Assembly: GCA_949287905.1 (NCBI GenBank)
Contig: CASEHX010000007.1
Location: 1-64,000, forward strand
Origin: an uncultured Olsenella sp.
Lineage (GTDB): Bacteria > Actinomycetota > Coriobacteriia > Coriobacteriales > Atopobiaceae
Reading direction: 5' to 3'
DNA: 64,000 bases
The position numbers and the translations under genes were made by a program. Below, piece by piece: positions 44,854 through 53,441 of this stretch (within the stretch, counting starts at the first letter, position 1; every line of letters starts with the position of its first letter). Under the pieces are notes generated by a model. That model was given only the letters and a program-made list of their open reading frames with translations, searched no databases and was not told where the DNA came from.

Positions 44854-45115
44854 CGGCGCAGCGGCCCACGCCCGTTCTGCTCGCCCGTGAAGGGGCGCCG
44901 TTCGCCCAATCGCCGGTGGCCCAAGCCTTCCGAAAGGTTCATGATTATGGAGTGTCCGGAGCTTGCGTTCCGGGCCGTCGTGGACGGGCAGGGGCCTCGA
45001 CTCGACGGTGTCTCCCATAGTGTTTTGGCGGCCTCGCCCTGGTGGTCGCAGTCACGTTGGCAGCGGCCGGGCGGCCGCACGGCGGGGGCGCCCGCCGAGA
45101 AAGAAGGGAAGCATC
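44854..45115 (+). other. 262-base gap between rdgB and nagB
   Basis: Nothing convincing seen. It holds several GC-rich partial stems (GGCGGCCGC, GGCGGGGGCGCCCGCC) close to the nagB start and an ATG at 44941 that opens only a short Arg-rich frame. A leader hairpin for nagB is possible. I find no known riboswitch pattern. Confidence 0.3.
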
Positions 45116-45850
45116 ATGAGGATTCTTCGCGCCAAGGACTATGACGACATGAGCCGCAAGGCCGCAAACATCATCGCGGCCCAGGTCCAGCTCAAGCCCG
45201 ACTGCGTGCTCGGTCTTGCCACCGGCTCCACGCCCATCGGCACCTACAAGAACCTCGTTGCCGCCTACGAGGCCGGTGACCTGGACTTCTCTGAGGTCAA
45301 GAGCTACAACCTCGACGAGTACCGCGGCCTGCCCGGCGATCACGAGCAGAGCTACCGCTACTTCATGAACGTGAACCTCTTCGATCACGTGAACATCGAC
45401 AAGGCCAACACCCACGTGCCCGACGGCCTCATGGAGGACTACGAGGCCGCCTGCGCCGAGTATGACGCCGCCGTCGCCGCCGCCGGCCACCAGGACCTCC
45501 AGCTCCTCGGCATCGGCAACAACGGTCACATCGGCTTCAACGAGCCCGGCGACTCCTTCGTCAAGGGCACCCACTGCGTTGACCTCACCGAGTCCACCAT
45601 CCAGGCCAACAGCCGTCTCTTCGACAGCATCGACGACGTGCCGCGCCAGGCGTTCTCCATGGGCATCGGCACCATCATGGGCGCCAAGATGATCCTCGTC
45701 GTGGCCAACGGCGACGCCAAGGCCCAGGCCGTCCACGACATGTGCTACGGCCCGATCACGCCGTCCTGCCAGGCCTCCATCCTGCAGCTCCACCCCAACG
45801 TGGTGGTCGTGGCCGACGAGGCCGCGCTCGCGCTCTGCCCGGCGGAGTAG
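45116..45850 (+). CDS. nagB: Glucosamine-6-phosphate deaminase
   Basis: 244 residues. It converts glucosamine 6-phosphate to fructose 6-phosphate and ammonia. The family motifs are LGLATGSTPIGTYKNL near the start, SYNLDEYRGL, and GIGNNGHIGFNEPG. The C-terminal allosteric helix of the E. coli enzyme is absent, as in the shorter Gram-positive type. Start ATG follows AGAAGGGAAGC. It links aminosugars released by the GH3 enzyme to glycolysis. No nagA is seen nearby. Confidence 0.95.
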   Translation: MRILRAKDYDDMSRKAANIIAAQVQLKPDCVLGLATGSTPIGTYKNLVAAYEAGDLDFSEVKSYNLDEYRGLPGDHEQSYRYFMNVNLFDHVNIDKANTHVPDGLMEDYEAACAEYDAAVAAAGHQDLQLLGIGNNGHIGFNEPGDSFVKGTHCVDLTESTIQANSRLFDSIDDVPRQAFSMGIGTIMGAKMILVVANGDAKAQAVHDMCYGPITPSCQASILQLHPNVVVVADEAALALCPAE

Positions 45851-45878
45851 CGCCTCGGCTTTTCTGCGGCATCCTCGA

Positions 45879-45914
45879 GAGGGGCGAGAAGAGAGATCTT
45901 CTCGCCCCTCTTCC
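45879..45914. terminator. Perfect 14-bp hairpin terminator after nagB
   Basis: GAGGGGCGAGAAGA and TCTTCTCGCCCCTC are exact inverse copies around GAGA, and TTCCTG follows. The stem contains the GGCGAGAAG word found in the repeat elements. It could terminate in both directions. Confidence 0.75.
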
Positions 45915-45952
45915 TGTGGCGCGGCCCTGCGCGACGCCTCGTTGAGGGCAAT

Positions 45953-45981
45953 TTGCGCTTGCGAGAAGCGGGCGGTATGAT
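45953..45981 (+). promoter_or_regulatory. Promoter of the veg-ispE operon
   Basis: TTGCGC, 17 bases, TATGAT. The spacing is ideal and the gene starts 50 bases later with GGAGGATTGGC as ribosome site. GCGAGAAG lies in the spacer. Confidence 0.65.
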
Positions 45982-46030
45982 AAACACTCCTGTATTTTGG
46001 CTTCTTGCCGCTGTCCTACGGAGGATTGGC

Positions 46031-46327
46031 ATGGAGAACGATATTCCGCCCGTTAACCGCCTTGATGAGATTCGCGACACGCTGAAGGCCCTCGAGGGCA
46101 AGCGTCTCAAGGTGAAGGCCAACATGGGCCGCTCCAGGATCGTCGAGCGCTCGGGCACGCTCGTTCACGCGCACCCGTCGCTGTTCGTCGTTGAGGTCGA
46201 GGAGCGCCGCGGCCGCACGGCGCGCCAGTCCTACCAGTACGTGGACGTCCTCACCGGGACCGTGGAGCTCTACGACATCGAGACGGGCGAGCGCATGTTC
46301 GAGTTCGCCGAGACGATCTCGGAGTAG
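46031..46327 (+). CDS. veg: Veg-family protein
   Basis: 98 residues. The start ENDIPPVNRLDEIRDTL and the core LEGKRLKVKANMGRSR match the Veg family of Gram-positive bacteria, small SH3-like beta proteins. In Bacillus subtilis veg also lies close to ispE, and Veg has been linked to biofilm gene control, but its molecular action is not known. The gap to ispE is 3 bases, so the two are cotranscribed. ATG 46031 follows the ribosome site; earlier in-frame codons have none. Confidence 0.85.
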   Translation: MENDIPPVNRLDEIRDTLKALEGKRLKVKANMGRSRIVERSGTLVHAHPSLFVVEVEERRGRTARQSYQYVDVLTGTVELYDIETGERMFEFAETISE

Positions 46328-46330
46328 CTC

Positions 46331-47209
46331 GTGGCAGGGGCCGTTCGCATCGAGACCCCCTGTAAGGTCAACCTCTATCTCGGCGTCCATAGGGGGAGGG
46401 ACGCGCGGGGCTACCACCGCGTGGGCTCCCTCATGGTTCCCGTGGCGCTGTTCGACGAGGTCGTCGTCCAGGAGGCGCCGGAGCTTTCCGTGCGCTTCTC
46501 GCCCGATCTGGGCATCTCCGCCGAGAAGACCGGTGTGTGGAGGGCGGCGACGCTGCTCGCCGAGGCGCTGGGGCGCGAGCCCAGCGTCAGCGTGAGCGTG
46601 ACGGCGCGCATTCCCGAGCGCGCCGGCCTGGGAGGCTCGTCGGCCGACGCCGGGGCCACCCTCAGGGCGCTCGCCACGCATTGGGGGGTCGACCCCCTCG
46701 ACCCGCGCGTCGTTTCCGTCGCGCGCCGCATCGGCGCGGACGTGGCCTTCTTCCTCGACCCGCGGCCGGCGTTCTACGTGGGCGCCGGCGACGTATTCGA
46801 GCGGGCCCTCCCGGCTCCGGAGCTTCCCGTTGCGCTCGTCATGCCGCGCGCCGAGGGCGGCTCCACCCCGGCCGCCTATGCGGAGTTCGACCGCTCGGGT
46901 GCCGCGTCTGACGATCCCGCACCCCTGATCGACGCACTTCTCGCCGGTGATGCGGAGGGCATTGCCGCCAGCCTCGCAAACAACCTCGCGCCCGCTGCGC
47001 GAGCGCTCTGCCCCGAGGCTGGCGAGGTCGAGGCCTGGCTGCGCGACCGCCCCGGCGTGATGGGGGCCCAGATCACGGGCTCCGGGACCTGCTCGTTTGC
47101 GATATGCGAGAGCGAGACGGCCGCCGATGCCATCGCCGCCGACGCCGCGGCGCGGGGCCTGAGATCGTGGTCGACAAAAACCCTTGGTTCTTCCACGGAA
47201 GTCTGCTAG
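46331..47209 (+). CDS. ispE: 4-diphosphocytidyl-2-C-methyl-D-erythritol kinase
   Basis: 292-residue GHMP kinase of the MEP pathway to isoprenoids, phosphorylating the 2-OH of CDP-ME. The ATP loop is ERAGLGGSSADAGATLRAL. The N-terminal PCKVNLYLGVHRGRDARGYH motif with the catalytic Lys and the C-terminal GAQITGSGTCSFA loop are present. The start is GTG 46331. Its stop codon TAG is part of the -10 box of tRNA-Pro. The organism therefore uses the MEP route. Confidence 0.93.
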   Translation: MAGAVRIETPCKVNLYLGVHRGRDARGYHRVGSLMVPVALFDEVVVQEAPELSVRFSPDLGISAEKTGVWRAATLLAEALGREPSVSVSVTARIPERAGLGGSSADAGATLRALATHWGVDPLDPRVVSVARRIGADVAFFLDPRPAFYVGAGDVFERALPAPELPVALVMPRAEGGSTPAAYAEFDRSGAASDDPAPLIDALLAGDAEGIAASLANNLAPAARALCPEAGEVEAWLRDRPGVMGAQITGSGTCSFAICESETAADAIAADAAARGLRSWSTKTLGSSTEVC

Positions 47210-47212
47210 AAT
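47184..47212 (+). promoter_or_regulatory. Promoter of tRNA-Pro overlapping the end of ispE
   Basis: TTGGTT, 17 bases, TAGAAT. The tRNA starts 13 bases after the -10 box. The TAG of the box is the ispE stop codon. Confidence 0.65.
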
Positions 47213-47224
47213 ATCCCCTCGCTA

Positions 47225-47301
<77 letters not shown>

Positions 47302-47310
47302 CGAACTTTC

Positions 47311-47343
47311 GGGGTCGTCGGCACGCGCCGGCGGCCCCTTTTG
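47311..47343 (+). terminator. Terminator after tRNA-Pro
   Basis: GGGGTCGTCGGC and GCCGGCGGCCCC pair over 12 bases with two G-T pairs, followed by TTTTG. Confidence 0.75.
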
Positions 47344-47384
47344 CATGCGCGCCCTTCTCGCCGCACGGCCACGAGGCTCCGCCC

Positions 47385-47507
47385 CTCTCGCTACGCTCCC
47401 GCACCGCCGCCCCCTCGCCGCGCGCCCGCACCGCCGCCCCTCTCGCCGCGCGCCCGCACCGCCACCCTTCTCGCTACGCGCCCGCACCGCTGCCCTTCTC
47501 GCCCGCG
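47385..47507. repeat. Tandem repeat of about 28-30 bp containing CTCTCGC
   Basis: Four to five units of the type CCTTCTCGC(T/C)(A/G)CGCGCCCGCACCGCC run directly into the repeat element at 47508. The units vary in the C-rich part; the TTCTCGC word is kept. Confidence 0.7.
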
Positions 47508-47588
47508 TGACTTTTGCGGCCGCAAAAGTCATCCGAGCTTTTGGGTTTTCCCAGTTGAGCGAAAATCTCGCCTGACTTTTGTGGGGCG
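47508..47588. repeat. REP-like element, 3' side of nuclease C
   Basis: A 24-bp perfect palindrome (TGACTTTTGC / GCAAAAGTCA round a central GGCC, 47508-47531) is followed by CGAGCTTTTGGG, TTTTCCCAGTTGAGCGAAAA and CTCGCCTGACTTTTGTGGGG. It is nearly identical to the copy at 24180-24257. Confidence 0.85.
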
Positions 47589-47599
47589 TCGGGCGTGAC

Positions 47600-47641
47600 A
47601 CGCCGACAAGAACACGCCGACAAGAACACGCCGACAAGAAC
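47600..47641. repeat. Three exact 14-bp tandem repeats beside the end of nuclease C
   Basis: ACGCCGACAAGAAC occurs at 47600, 47614 and 47628 without change, and a partial fourth (ACGCCGCCCC) runs to 10 bases before the stop codon of the minus-strand gene. Confidence 0.85.
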
Positions 47642-47651
47642 ACGCCGCCCC

Positions 47652-48830
47652 TTACGCAAACGGCAGTGTCACCCAGTCCACGAACACCTCGGCGCGCAGG
47701 CGCTCCGCTGCCGCCCGCTGCCCTGCGGTCTTCTCGCGGTGGGGCACACCCAGCTTCTGTGCCAAGAGCTGGGAGAGCGCCTCAAAGCGTCGCGGGTCTG
47801 CGAGCTGACCGTAGGTGACGTTCACCACGTCGACGCCCATGAGGTCGAGAGCCGCCGAACGATCTGCGTCAGACAGCGCCGCGTCACCGGAGGCGTGTAC
47901 CAAGCGACTCTGGCACTCAACGTCAAGGGCACGCCGACCGTCCCCGGCCGCCCAGAAGAGGTCGCAGACAAGGAAGCCGCGCCGTGCGAGACGTCGTGAG
48001 TCAAGCGTGAGCGCCACCTTCCGGTTGTGCGAGAAGGCCCCGTATCCCTCGCCGCCGAGTCTGCGCGAGAATCCCAGCAGCATGCCCGCCACAACCTCAA
48101 ACGGCGACGCCGCGCCGTCGACAACGAGTTCGGCGGCGCACATGAGCTGCGCCCGCCCGCGCGCAACTGGTGAGCCCTGCGCGTACTCCCGGATCTGTCG
48201 CGCGGTTGCCAGGGGAGGCCGTGACCACAGCTCCGTAAGGCGCCCGTCTTGGTCGAGGACGGGGGACCACCCAGATATGCGCGGGAGCCTGCCCTCGTCG
48301 ATGAGGCGCTGGAGTACGGCGCGCATGGGCTCGGGTGCAACGTAGACCGAGAAGGACCCGCAGAGTTCGGAGGCAAGCATGACGGTGCGGGCCAGAGAGG
48401 CGCGGGCGGCGATCTGCTGGAGCGCAAAGAGTGGAGTGGTTACGCCAACGTTTGGGGCTGCAGCGCACATGGCGCACTCACCCTGCGACATCGAGCAGAG
48501 CCGTGGACGAACGAGTGCGGACGCGCTGCGCTGGGAGGGTTCGTTGACGAGAAGGTCGACGGGCGGATGAAGCGCAACCGAGAGCGCCGCGGCAGAGTCC
48601 GCGATCGCGCTCGCGCGCAACCCAAGGCGCGCGCGGCTCCTGCCTTCGCCCGCGGCCGCCGCGAACAGCGGGGAGGAGCTGGCGAGCGCCCCTCGGAGCT
48701 CGCAGGCCTCGCGCCACGTGAGCAGGTCGCGCAGCAGGGGGCCGTTTGCCGGCTCGGACGCGAGCATGCGGACAATGGGCGGGGTGCGCCAGTAGAGAAA
48801 GGCGGATATGTCGCAGATGATGGCTTCCAT
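47652..48830 (-). CDS. DUF559/Vsr-like nuclease-domain protein, paralog C
   Basis: 392 residues, a more distant relative of paralogs A and B. The N-terminus is MEAIICDISAFLYWRTPP. The C-terminal part keeps the same order of key residues: E245 in ASPFEVVAG, D290 in LVCDLFW, and E305-C-Q307 in ALDVECQSRL, preceded by the RRLGGEGYGAF segment that matches RPGLGGYGLG of A. Six or more Cys occur between residues 112 and 157, absent from A and B. No ribosome site. It lies between elements with the TTTTGCGGCCGCAAAA palindrome. The catalytic third residue (Gln) differs, so activity is less certain than for B. Confidence 0.65.
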   Translation of the reverse strand: MEAIICDISAFLYWRTPPIVRMLASEPANGPLLRDLLTWREACELRGALASSSPLFAAAAGEGRSRARLGLRASAIADSAAALSVALHPPVDLLVNEPSQRSASALVRPRLCSMSQGECAMCAAAPNVGVTTPLFALQQIAARASLARTVMLASELCGSFSVYVAPEPMRAVLQRLIDEGRLPRISGWSPVLDQDGRLTELWSRPPLATARQIREYAQGSPVARGRAQLMCAAELVVDGAASPFEVVAGMLLGFSRRLGGEGYGAFSHNRKVALTLDSRRLARRGFLVCDLFWAAGDGRRALDVECQSRLVHASGDAALSDADRSAALDLMGVDVVNVTYGQLADPRRFEALSQLLAQKLGVPHREKTAGQRAAAERLRAEVFVDWVTLPFA

Positions 48831-48842
48831 GAAGGGAGGCTA
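48831..48842 (-). promoter_or_regulatory. Putative -10 box for leaderless transcription of nuclease C
   Basis: On the minus strand, TAGCCT is followed by 6 bases (CCCTTC) and then the ATG, as for A and B. Confidence 0.4.
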
Positions 48843-48898
48843 GCACGCGAAGGCAGGCATTGTGCGCGGGGCCTTGAGAAAGGCCGCCGATTCTCGCG

Positions 48899-49014
48899 TG
48901 ACTTTTGCGGCCGCAAAAGTCAGAGTTCTTATCGATTAACTCTATTCCCGCAGGTCAGAGAGACGTGGTTTTTTGTCAGTCGAGGAGTCCTGTCATTTGC
49001 GGCCGCAAAAGTCA
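48899..49014. repeat. REP-like element, 5' side of nuclease C
   Basis: The left end is the same perfect 24-bp palindrome as at 47508 (48899-48922). The right end, 48991-49014, is a copy with a damaged left arm (TGTCATTTGC). The interior has ATTAACTCTATTCCCGCAGG and TGGTTTTTTGTC, which resembles the CCCGCAGGTAGATGGTTTT interior of the 24281 element. Confidence 0.8.
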
Positions 49015-49076
49015 GACTTCATCAGCGGTTTTGGGAAGTTCTGACCAAAATCCGGGAGTTTCGCGCAAGCTTTGCG

Positions 49077-50219
49077 TCAGCCCAACCTGGCCCCAAGCGA
49101 AAGCAGCGAGAAGAGCCTCTCGGCTGCAAGCGCGTACAGCTCCTCGGCGCGCCCGAGCGCCTCGTCGAGCGGCATCGCGTCGATCGCGGTGGGAAGCATC
49201 GCCGCAAGTCCGGGTACGCGCTCCGCCCCCGCGCTCATTCCGCCCACAACCGCCACGCAGGGCACGCTTGCGCGCTCGCAGGCTGCGGCGACGCCCGAGA
49301 CCACCTTCCCGCGCAGCGTCTGCGCGTCCGCGTGGCCCTCGCCCGTGACGCAGAGGTCCGCGCCCTCGAGGAGCTCGTCAAAGCCCACGAGCTCGAGGAC
49401 GCGCTCCACGCCCCCAACGGCCCTGGCGCCGAGAAACGCGAGGCACGCCGCGCCCAGGCCGCCCGCCGCCCCTGCTCCGGGCACGTCGAAGCTTTCCCCA
49501 AACGCTCGCTCGAGCACGCTTGCCCAGCGGCGCATCCCATCGTCAAGCGCAAGAACGTCCTCGGGCGAGGCCCCCTTCTGAGGCCCAAACACCGCGCTCG
49601 CGCCCTCGGGGCCAACGAGCGGATTGTCCACGTCGCACATCATGGTGAAGCGGGCCTCAGCCGCGAGCGGGCACAGCCCGGACAGGTCAACGTCGGCCAC
49701 GCGCGCAAGGTCGGCGCCGCGCCCCGCGAGCTCGCCGCCCTTCTCGTCGAGCAGCCGTGCCCCCAGGGCGCGGGCGAGCCCCATGCCGCCGTCGTTTGTC
49801 GCGCTTCCCCCAAGCGCCACCGTCACGTCGCGCGCGCCGCGCTTCAGGGCATCCCGCACAAGCTGTCCCGTGCCGTAGGTGCTGGTGGCGAGCGGGTCCC
49901 GCTCGCTCGGAGCAAGCAGCGTGAGACCGGATGCGGCGGCCGTCTCGATGACGGCTCGTCCGTCCGGCAGCAGCGCGTATGCGGCCTCAATCGGCCGTCC
50001 CAGCGGATCCTCGGCTATCGCGAGAACCCTCTCGCCTCCGCAGGCGGCGAGAATCGCGTCGAGCGTGCCCTCGCCGCCGTCCGCGACGGGCACGCTCGCC
50101 CACGAGCAACCGGGGAAGTGACGCTCCGCCGCCTCCCCGAGCAGCCGCGCCGCGTCGAGCGAGGACAGGGTTCCCTTGAGGGAGTCGGAGGCAAAGACGA
50201 ACCTGGGGGCTGCGGGCAT
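49077..50219 (-). CDS. Glycerate kinase (GlxK/GarK type)
   Basis: 380 residues of the glycerate kinase type 1 family, which phosphorylates D-glycerate with ATP. Signatures: FVFASDSLKGTLSSLDAA at the N-terminus, PVADGGEGTLDAIL, TYGTGQLVRDAL, ALGGSATNDGGMGLARALG and the C-terminal VTGEGHADAQTLRGK. ATG 50219 is preferred because the AGAGGAG site lies 5 bases from it; ATG 50222 directly before is too close. It is divergent from rpiB and stands alone, with no other glycerate or glyoxylate genes nearby. Confidence 0.9.
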   Translation of the reverse strand: MPAAPRFVFASDSLKGTLSSLDAARLLGEAAERHFPGCSWASVPVADGGEGTLDAILAACGGERVLAIAEDPLGRPIEAAYALLPDGRAVIETAAASGLTLLAPSERDPLATSTYGTGQLVRDALKRGARDVTVALGGSATNDGGMGLARALGARLLDEKGGELAGRGADLARVADVDLSGLCPLAAEARFTMMCDVDNPLVGPEGASAVFGPQKGASPEDVLALDDGMRRWASVLERAFGESFDVPGAGAAGGLGAACLAFLGARAVGGVERVLELVGFDELLEGADLCVTGEGHADAQTLRGKVVSGVAAACERASVPCVAVVGGMSAGAERVPGLAAMLPTAIDAMPLDEALGRAEELYALAAERLFSLLSLGARLG

Positions 50220-50335
50220 CATGGCTCCTCTCGCGCGCGTTTCTTCTCCCATTGTAGGGCGTGCCGCCCGCTCCGCTCGCTCCTCTCAGCGTGGTACTCT
50301 TGTATGAGGTAAATCCCGTCAACAGAGGAGTGCCC

Positions 50336-50803
50336 ATGCGCATCGCCATTGCCTCGGACCATGCCGGATTCATTCAGAAGGACCCGCTCGCAGACTATCT
50401 GCGGTCCAAGGGTCACGAGGTGGTGGACCTGGGCCCCGAGACGGACGAGCGCTGCGACTACCCCGACTACGCCGACAAGGTCGCCCGCATGGTCGCGCGC
50501 GGCGAGGCGGAGCGGGGCGTCCTCATCTGCGGCACGGGCCTCGGCATTGCCATGACGGCCGACAAGGTGCCCGGCATCCGCGCCACGCCCATCCAGACGC
50601 CCGAGTTTGCCCAGCTCGCCCGCGAGCACAACGACGCCAACGTGATCGGCCTCTCCGGCCGCTTTGTTCCCCTCGAGGTCAACGAGAAGATCCTCGACGT
50701 CTTTCTCTCCACCGAGTTTGCCGGGGGCAGGCACGCCCCGCGCGTGGAGAAGATGATGCGCGAGGACGACCCGGCCTTCCAGGGGGTTCCCCTCGACCTG
50801 TAA
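50336..50803 (+). CDS. rpiB: Ribose-5-phosphate isomerase B
   Basis: 155 residues of the RpiB/LacAB family. The N-terminus [16 protein letters not shown] and the active-site part [21 protein letters not shown] (in two blocks) are intact, with [11 protein letters not shown] later. It interconverts ribose 5-phosphate and ribulose 5-phosphate. The start follows AGAGGAGTGCCC. glyA follows after 70 bases containing a small GGGGC/GCCCC hairpin; rpiB, glyA and upp are a common gene order in actinobacteria and other Gram-positives. Confidence 0.93.
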   Translation: MRIAIASDHAGFIQKDPLADYLRSKGHEVVDLGPETDERCDYPDYADKVARMVARGEAERGVLICGTGLGIAMTADKVPGIRATPIQTPEFAQLAREHNDANVIGLSGRFVPLEVNEKILDVFLSTEFAGGRHAPRVEKMMREDDPAFQGVPLDL

Positions 50804-50873
50804 CCGGGGCGTCTTGGCCCCGCGAGAAACGTCCTGCCCGCGCCCATCGGGCGCACCCAGAGAAGGAGGGCCC

Positions 50874-52127
50874 ATGACCTACGAAAACCTGAGCGCGGCG
50901 GATCCCGAGGTCTTTGCCGCCGTTGAGGACGAGCTGCGCCGCCAGCGCTCCTCCATCGAGCTCATCGCGTCCGAGAACTTCGTCTCCCTTGCCGTGATGG
51001 AGGCCGTGGGCTCGCCGCTCACCAACAAGTACGCCGAGGGTCTGCCCGGCAAGCGCTACTACGGCGGCTGCTGGGCGGTCGACGTGGTGGAGAACCTCGC
51101 CCGCGAGCGCGCCAAGAAGCTCTTTGGGGCCGGCTTTGCCAACGTGCAGCCCCACTCCGGTGCCCAGGCCAACTACGCCGCCCTCGCGGCGCTGGCTGCC
51201 CCCGGAGACACCGTCATGGGCATGGCGCTGGACAACGGCGGCCACCTCACGCACGGTTCGCCGGCCAACTTCTCGGGCAAGCTCTACAACATCGTCTCGT
51301 ATGGCGTTGACGAGAAGACCGAGCTCATCGACATGGACGCCGTGGAGGCGCTCGCCCGGGAGACGAGCCCCAAGGTGATCATCGCCGGCGCCTCCGCCTA
51401 TCCGCGTATCATCGACTTCGAGCGCTTTGCCCAGATCGCGCACTCCGTGGGCGCCTACCTCATGGTGGACATGGCTCACATCGCCGGTCTCGTGGCCACC
51501 GGACGCCACCCGTCGCCGGTGCCCTTTGCCGACGTCACCACCACGACCACGCACAAGACGCTGCGCGGCCCGCGCGGCGGCCTCATCCTCACCAACGACC
51601 CCGACCTCGCCAAGAAGGTCGACTCCGCCGTCTTCCCGGGCAGCCAGGGCGGCCCGCTCGAGCACGTCATCGCCGGCAAGGCCGTGGCCTTCGGCGAGGC
51701 GCTCGCGCCCGAGTTCGCCACCTACGCGGACGGGATCCTGACCAACGCCAAGGCCCTCGGCCGCGGCATGGAGTCGCGCGGCCTGCGCCTTGTCTCCGGA
51801 GGCACCGACAACCACCTGCTGCTCGTCGATCTCACGACTGCCGGCGACGTCACGGGCAAGGACGCCGAGCGCATCCTCGACGAGGTGGGCATCACCGTCA
51901 ACAAGAACACCATCCCCGGCGAGAAGCGCTCCCCGTTCGTCACGAGCGGCATCCGCGTGGGCTCCGCGGCGGCAACCACCCGTGGCTTCTCCGAGCAGGA
52001 GTGCGAACGCATCGGCCAGCTCATCGGCGACGTGGTGACCCACATGGGCAACTCCGAGGTCACCGACCGCGTCTCCCTCGAGGTCCGCGAGCTTCTCGAC
52101 GCCCACCCCCTCTATCCCGAGCTGTAA
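50874..52127 (+). CDS. glyA: Serine hydroxymethyltransferase
   Basis: 417 residues, PLP-dependent. It converts serine and tetrahydrofolate to glycine and 5,10-methylene-THF. Motifs: [40 protein letters not shown] and the PLP Lys in [14 protein letters not shown]. The start follows AGAAGGAGGG. The stop codon is directly followed by two tandem 31-bp repeat units. Confidence 0.97.
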   Translation: MTYENLSAADPEVFAAVEDELRRQRSSIELIASENFVSLAVMEAVGSPLTNKYAEGLPGKRYYGGCWAVDVVENLARERAKKLFGAGFANVQPHSGAQANYAALAALAAPGDTVMGMALDNGGHLTHGSPANFSGKLYNIVSYGVDEKTELIDMDAVEALARETSPKVIIAGASAYPRIIDFERFAQIAHSVGAYLMVDMAHIAGLVATGRHPSPVPFADVTTTTTHKTLRGPRGGLILTNDPDLAKKVDSAVFPGSQGGPLEHVIAGKAVAFGEALAPEFATYADGILTNAKALGRGMESRGLRLVSGGTDNHLLLVDLTTAGDVTGKDAERILDEVGITVNKNTIPGEKRSPFVTSGIRVGSAAATTRGFSEQECERIGQLIGDVVTHMGNSEVTDRVSLEVRELLDAHPLYPEL

Positions 52128-52189
52128 TGTGACAAAGGGGTCGTAGCCCACTGTCACATGTGACAAAGGGGTCGTAGCCCACTGTCACA
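52128..52189. repeat. Two exact tandem copies of a 31-bp GTGACAAAGGGGTC element
   Basis: Units 52128-52158 and 52159-52189 are identical. Each has TGTGACAAAGGGGTCGTAGC at the left and ACTGTCACA at the right, so the outer TGTGACA/TGTCACA ends pair. The first abuts the glyA stop codon. Confidence 0.9.
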
Positions 52190-52218
52190 CAGTCGCATTG
52201 TGAAAGGAAGGAAGCCTC

Positions 52219-52866
52219 ATGGCAGAAGAGTTCGACCCGACGCGCTTCACCGTCATCGACCACCCGCTCGTGCAGCACAAGCTGCACATCCTGCGCGACA
52301 AGAACACCCCCACCAAGCAGTTCCGCGAGCTGGTGACCGAGCTCGCCATCTTCGAGGGGTACGAGGCCATGAGGGACTTCCCGCTCGAGGACGTTGAGGT
52401 GGAGACGCCGCTCGAGGTCACCACCTGCAAGCGCGTCGCGGGCAAGAAGGTGGCAATCATCCCGATCCTGCGCGCCGGGCTCGGCATGGTCGACGGCATC
52501 CTCCAGCTCGTGCCCTCCGCGCGCGTGGGGCACGTGGGCATGTATCGTGACGAGGTCACCCACGAGCCGCACCAGTACTACTGCAAGTTCCCCGATGACA
52601 TCGAGAACCGCATCTGCCTGGTGGTCGACCCCATGCTCGCCACCGGCGGCTCGCTCACCGCGGCGATCCAGTTCCTCCGCGAGGCCGGCGTGAAGGACAT
52701 CCGCTGCCTCACGCTCGTCTCGGCGCCCGAGGGCGTGCGCACCGTGCTGGACTTTGACTCCGAGGTCCGCCTCTACACCTGCGCGCTCGATCGCTGCCTG
52801 AACGACCACGCCTACATCCTGCCCGGCCTCGGCGACGCCGGCGACCGCATCTACGGCACCAAGTAG
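52219..52866 (+). CDS. upp: Uracil phosphoribosyltransferase
   Basis: 215 residues of the type I PRTase family making UMP from uracil and PRPP. The PRPP loop is [17 protein letters not shown], and the C-terminal uracil-binding part is [10 protein letters not shown]. The hood region [21 protein letters not shown] block ([11 protein letters not shown]) is present. The start follows GAAAGGAAGGAAGCC. Pyrimidine salvage, cytoplasmic. Confidence 0.96.
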   Translation: MAEEFDPTRFTVIDHPLVQHKLHILRDKNTPTKQFRELVTELAIFEGYEAMRDFPLEDVEVETPLEVTTCKRVAGKKVAIIPILRAGLGMVDGILQLVPSARVGHVGMYRDEVTHEPHQYYCKFPDDIENRICLVVDPMLATGGSLTAAIQFLREAGVKDIRCLTLVSAPEGVRTVLDFDSEVRLYTCALDRCLNDHAYILPGLGDAGDRIYGTK

Positions 52867-52870
52867 CCGA

Positions 52871-52926
52871 CGTGACAAAGGGGTCGTAGCCAACTGTCAC
52901 ATTGTGACAAAGGGGTCGGACCGACG
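52871..52926. repeat. GTGACAAAGGGGTC element plus half copy after upp
   Basis: A full unit at 52871-52901 (GTGACAAAGGGGTCGTAGCC, AACTGTCACA) is followed by a left half TTGTGACAAAGGGGTCGG that continues into GACCGACG. With 52128-52189, repeats flank upp on both sides. Confidence 0.8.
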
Positions 52927-52948
52927 AGCGCAGGCGTTCAGCAACCTT

Positions 52949-52984
52949 ATGACCCAAGGGTCCCCGCCCTTGGGTCATTTTGTG
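52949..52984 (+). terminator. Terminator after upp
   Basis: ATGACCCAAGGG and CCCTTGGGTCAT are exact inverse copies (12 bp) with a 6-base loop, followed by TTTTG. One of the strongest terminators in the window. Confidence 0.9.
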
Positions 52985-53064
52985 GTTGACCTGCGAACTT
53001 GGACCTTTCGCCACGTTTTGACTACCGCTCGATTGTGACGAAACGGGGGCGAAGGGCGGCCCTC

Positions 53065-53092
53065 TTGACCTAAATCGCCGTCGCGCTAGACT
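53065..53092 (+). promoter_or_regulatory. Promoter of the atp operon
   Basis: TTGACC, 16 bases, TAGACT, 40 bases before the first gene. It lies after the upp terminator and no other promoter-like pair is seen inside the operon. Confidence 0.6.
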
Positions 53093-53132
53093 TCTTCTGT
53101 CCTTAAAACGCTCGAACGGGAGGCGCCCGCGC

Positions 53133-53441
53133 TTGGATTCTCAGGTCGCCATCGTCTCCGGCGCGCTCTTCGGTCTTTTGGGGTGCGTTGCGCCAGCGGC
53201 GCTCTTCGAGCGGGCTCTGAGGGGGAACTCGGGGGTTTCTCTTGCCACCGGGATCGCGGCGGTCGGCGTGTCGTTTTTCTCGCTCACCGTCGTCCTGCTC
53301 GTGGTGTACACTGCCACGAACGCCGGCTTCTTGGAGTTTGGTTGTGCGCTGGTCGCCGCGTTCCTGCTTTTCTGGGGCATCGAGGCGATACGGGCCTGGA
53401 GGGTGGCCAACGGCCGCTCTTCGCATAGAGGGGAAGGATGA
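53133..53441 (+). CDS. Small membrane protein at the head of the atp operon (AtpI-like)
   Basis: 102 residues with three to four membrane segments (ALFGLLGCVAPAALF, VSLATGIAAVGVSFFSLTVV, FGCALVAAFLLFWGIEAI) and a basic end. Position and size fit the ATP synthase subunit I, which helps assemble or insert the c-ring. Sequence conservation in that family is low, so the call rests mainly on place. The start is TTG 53133 with GGGAGG before it. The stop overlaps the atpB start by 4 bases (ATGA). Confidence 0.6.
   Translation: MDSQVAIVSGALFGLLGCVAPAALFERALRGNSGVSLATGIAAVGVSFFSLTVVLLVVYTATNAGFLEFGCALVAAFLLFWGIEAIRAWRVANGRSSHRGEG

Noticed and set aside
44854..45115. Riboswitch or ribozyme leader of nagB
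   Set aside because: No glmS-like pseudoknot or other known pattern could be recognised; only GC-rich stems are present.
47652..48830. Paralog C as an unrelated gene
   Set aside because: Overall similarity to A and B is low, but the order SPxE - GG(x)GYG - D - VExx with matching spacing supports common descent, so it is kept in the family with lower confidence.
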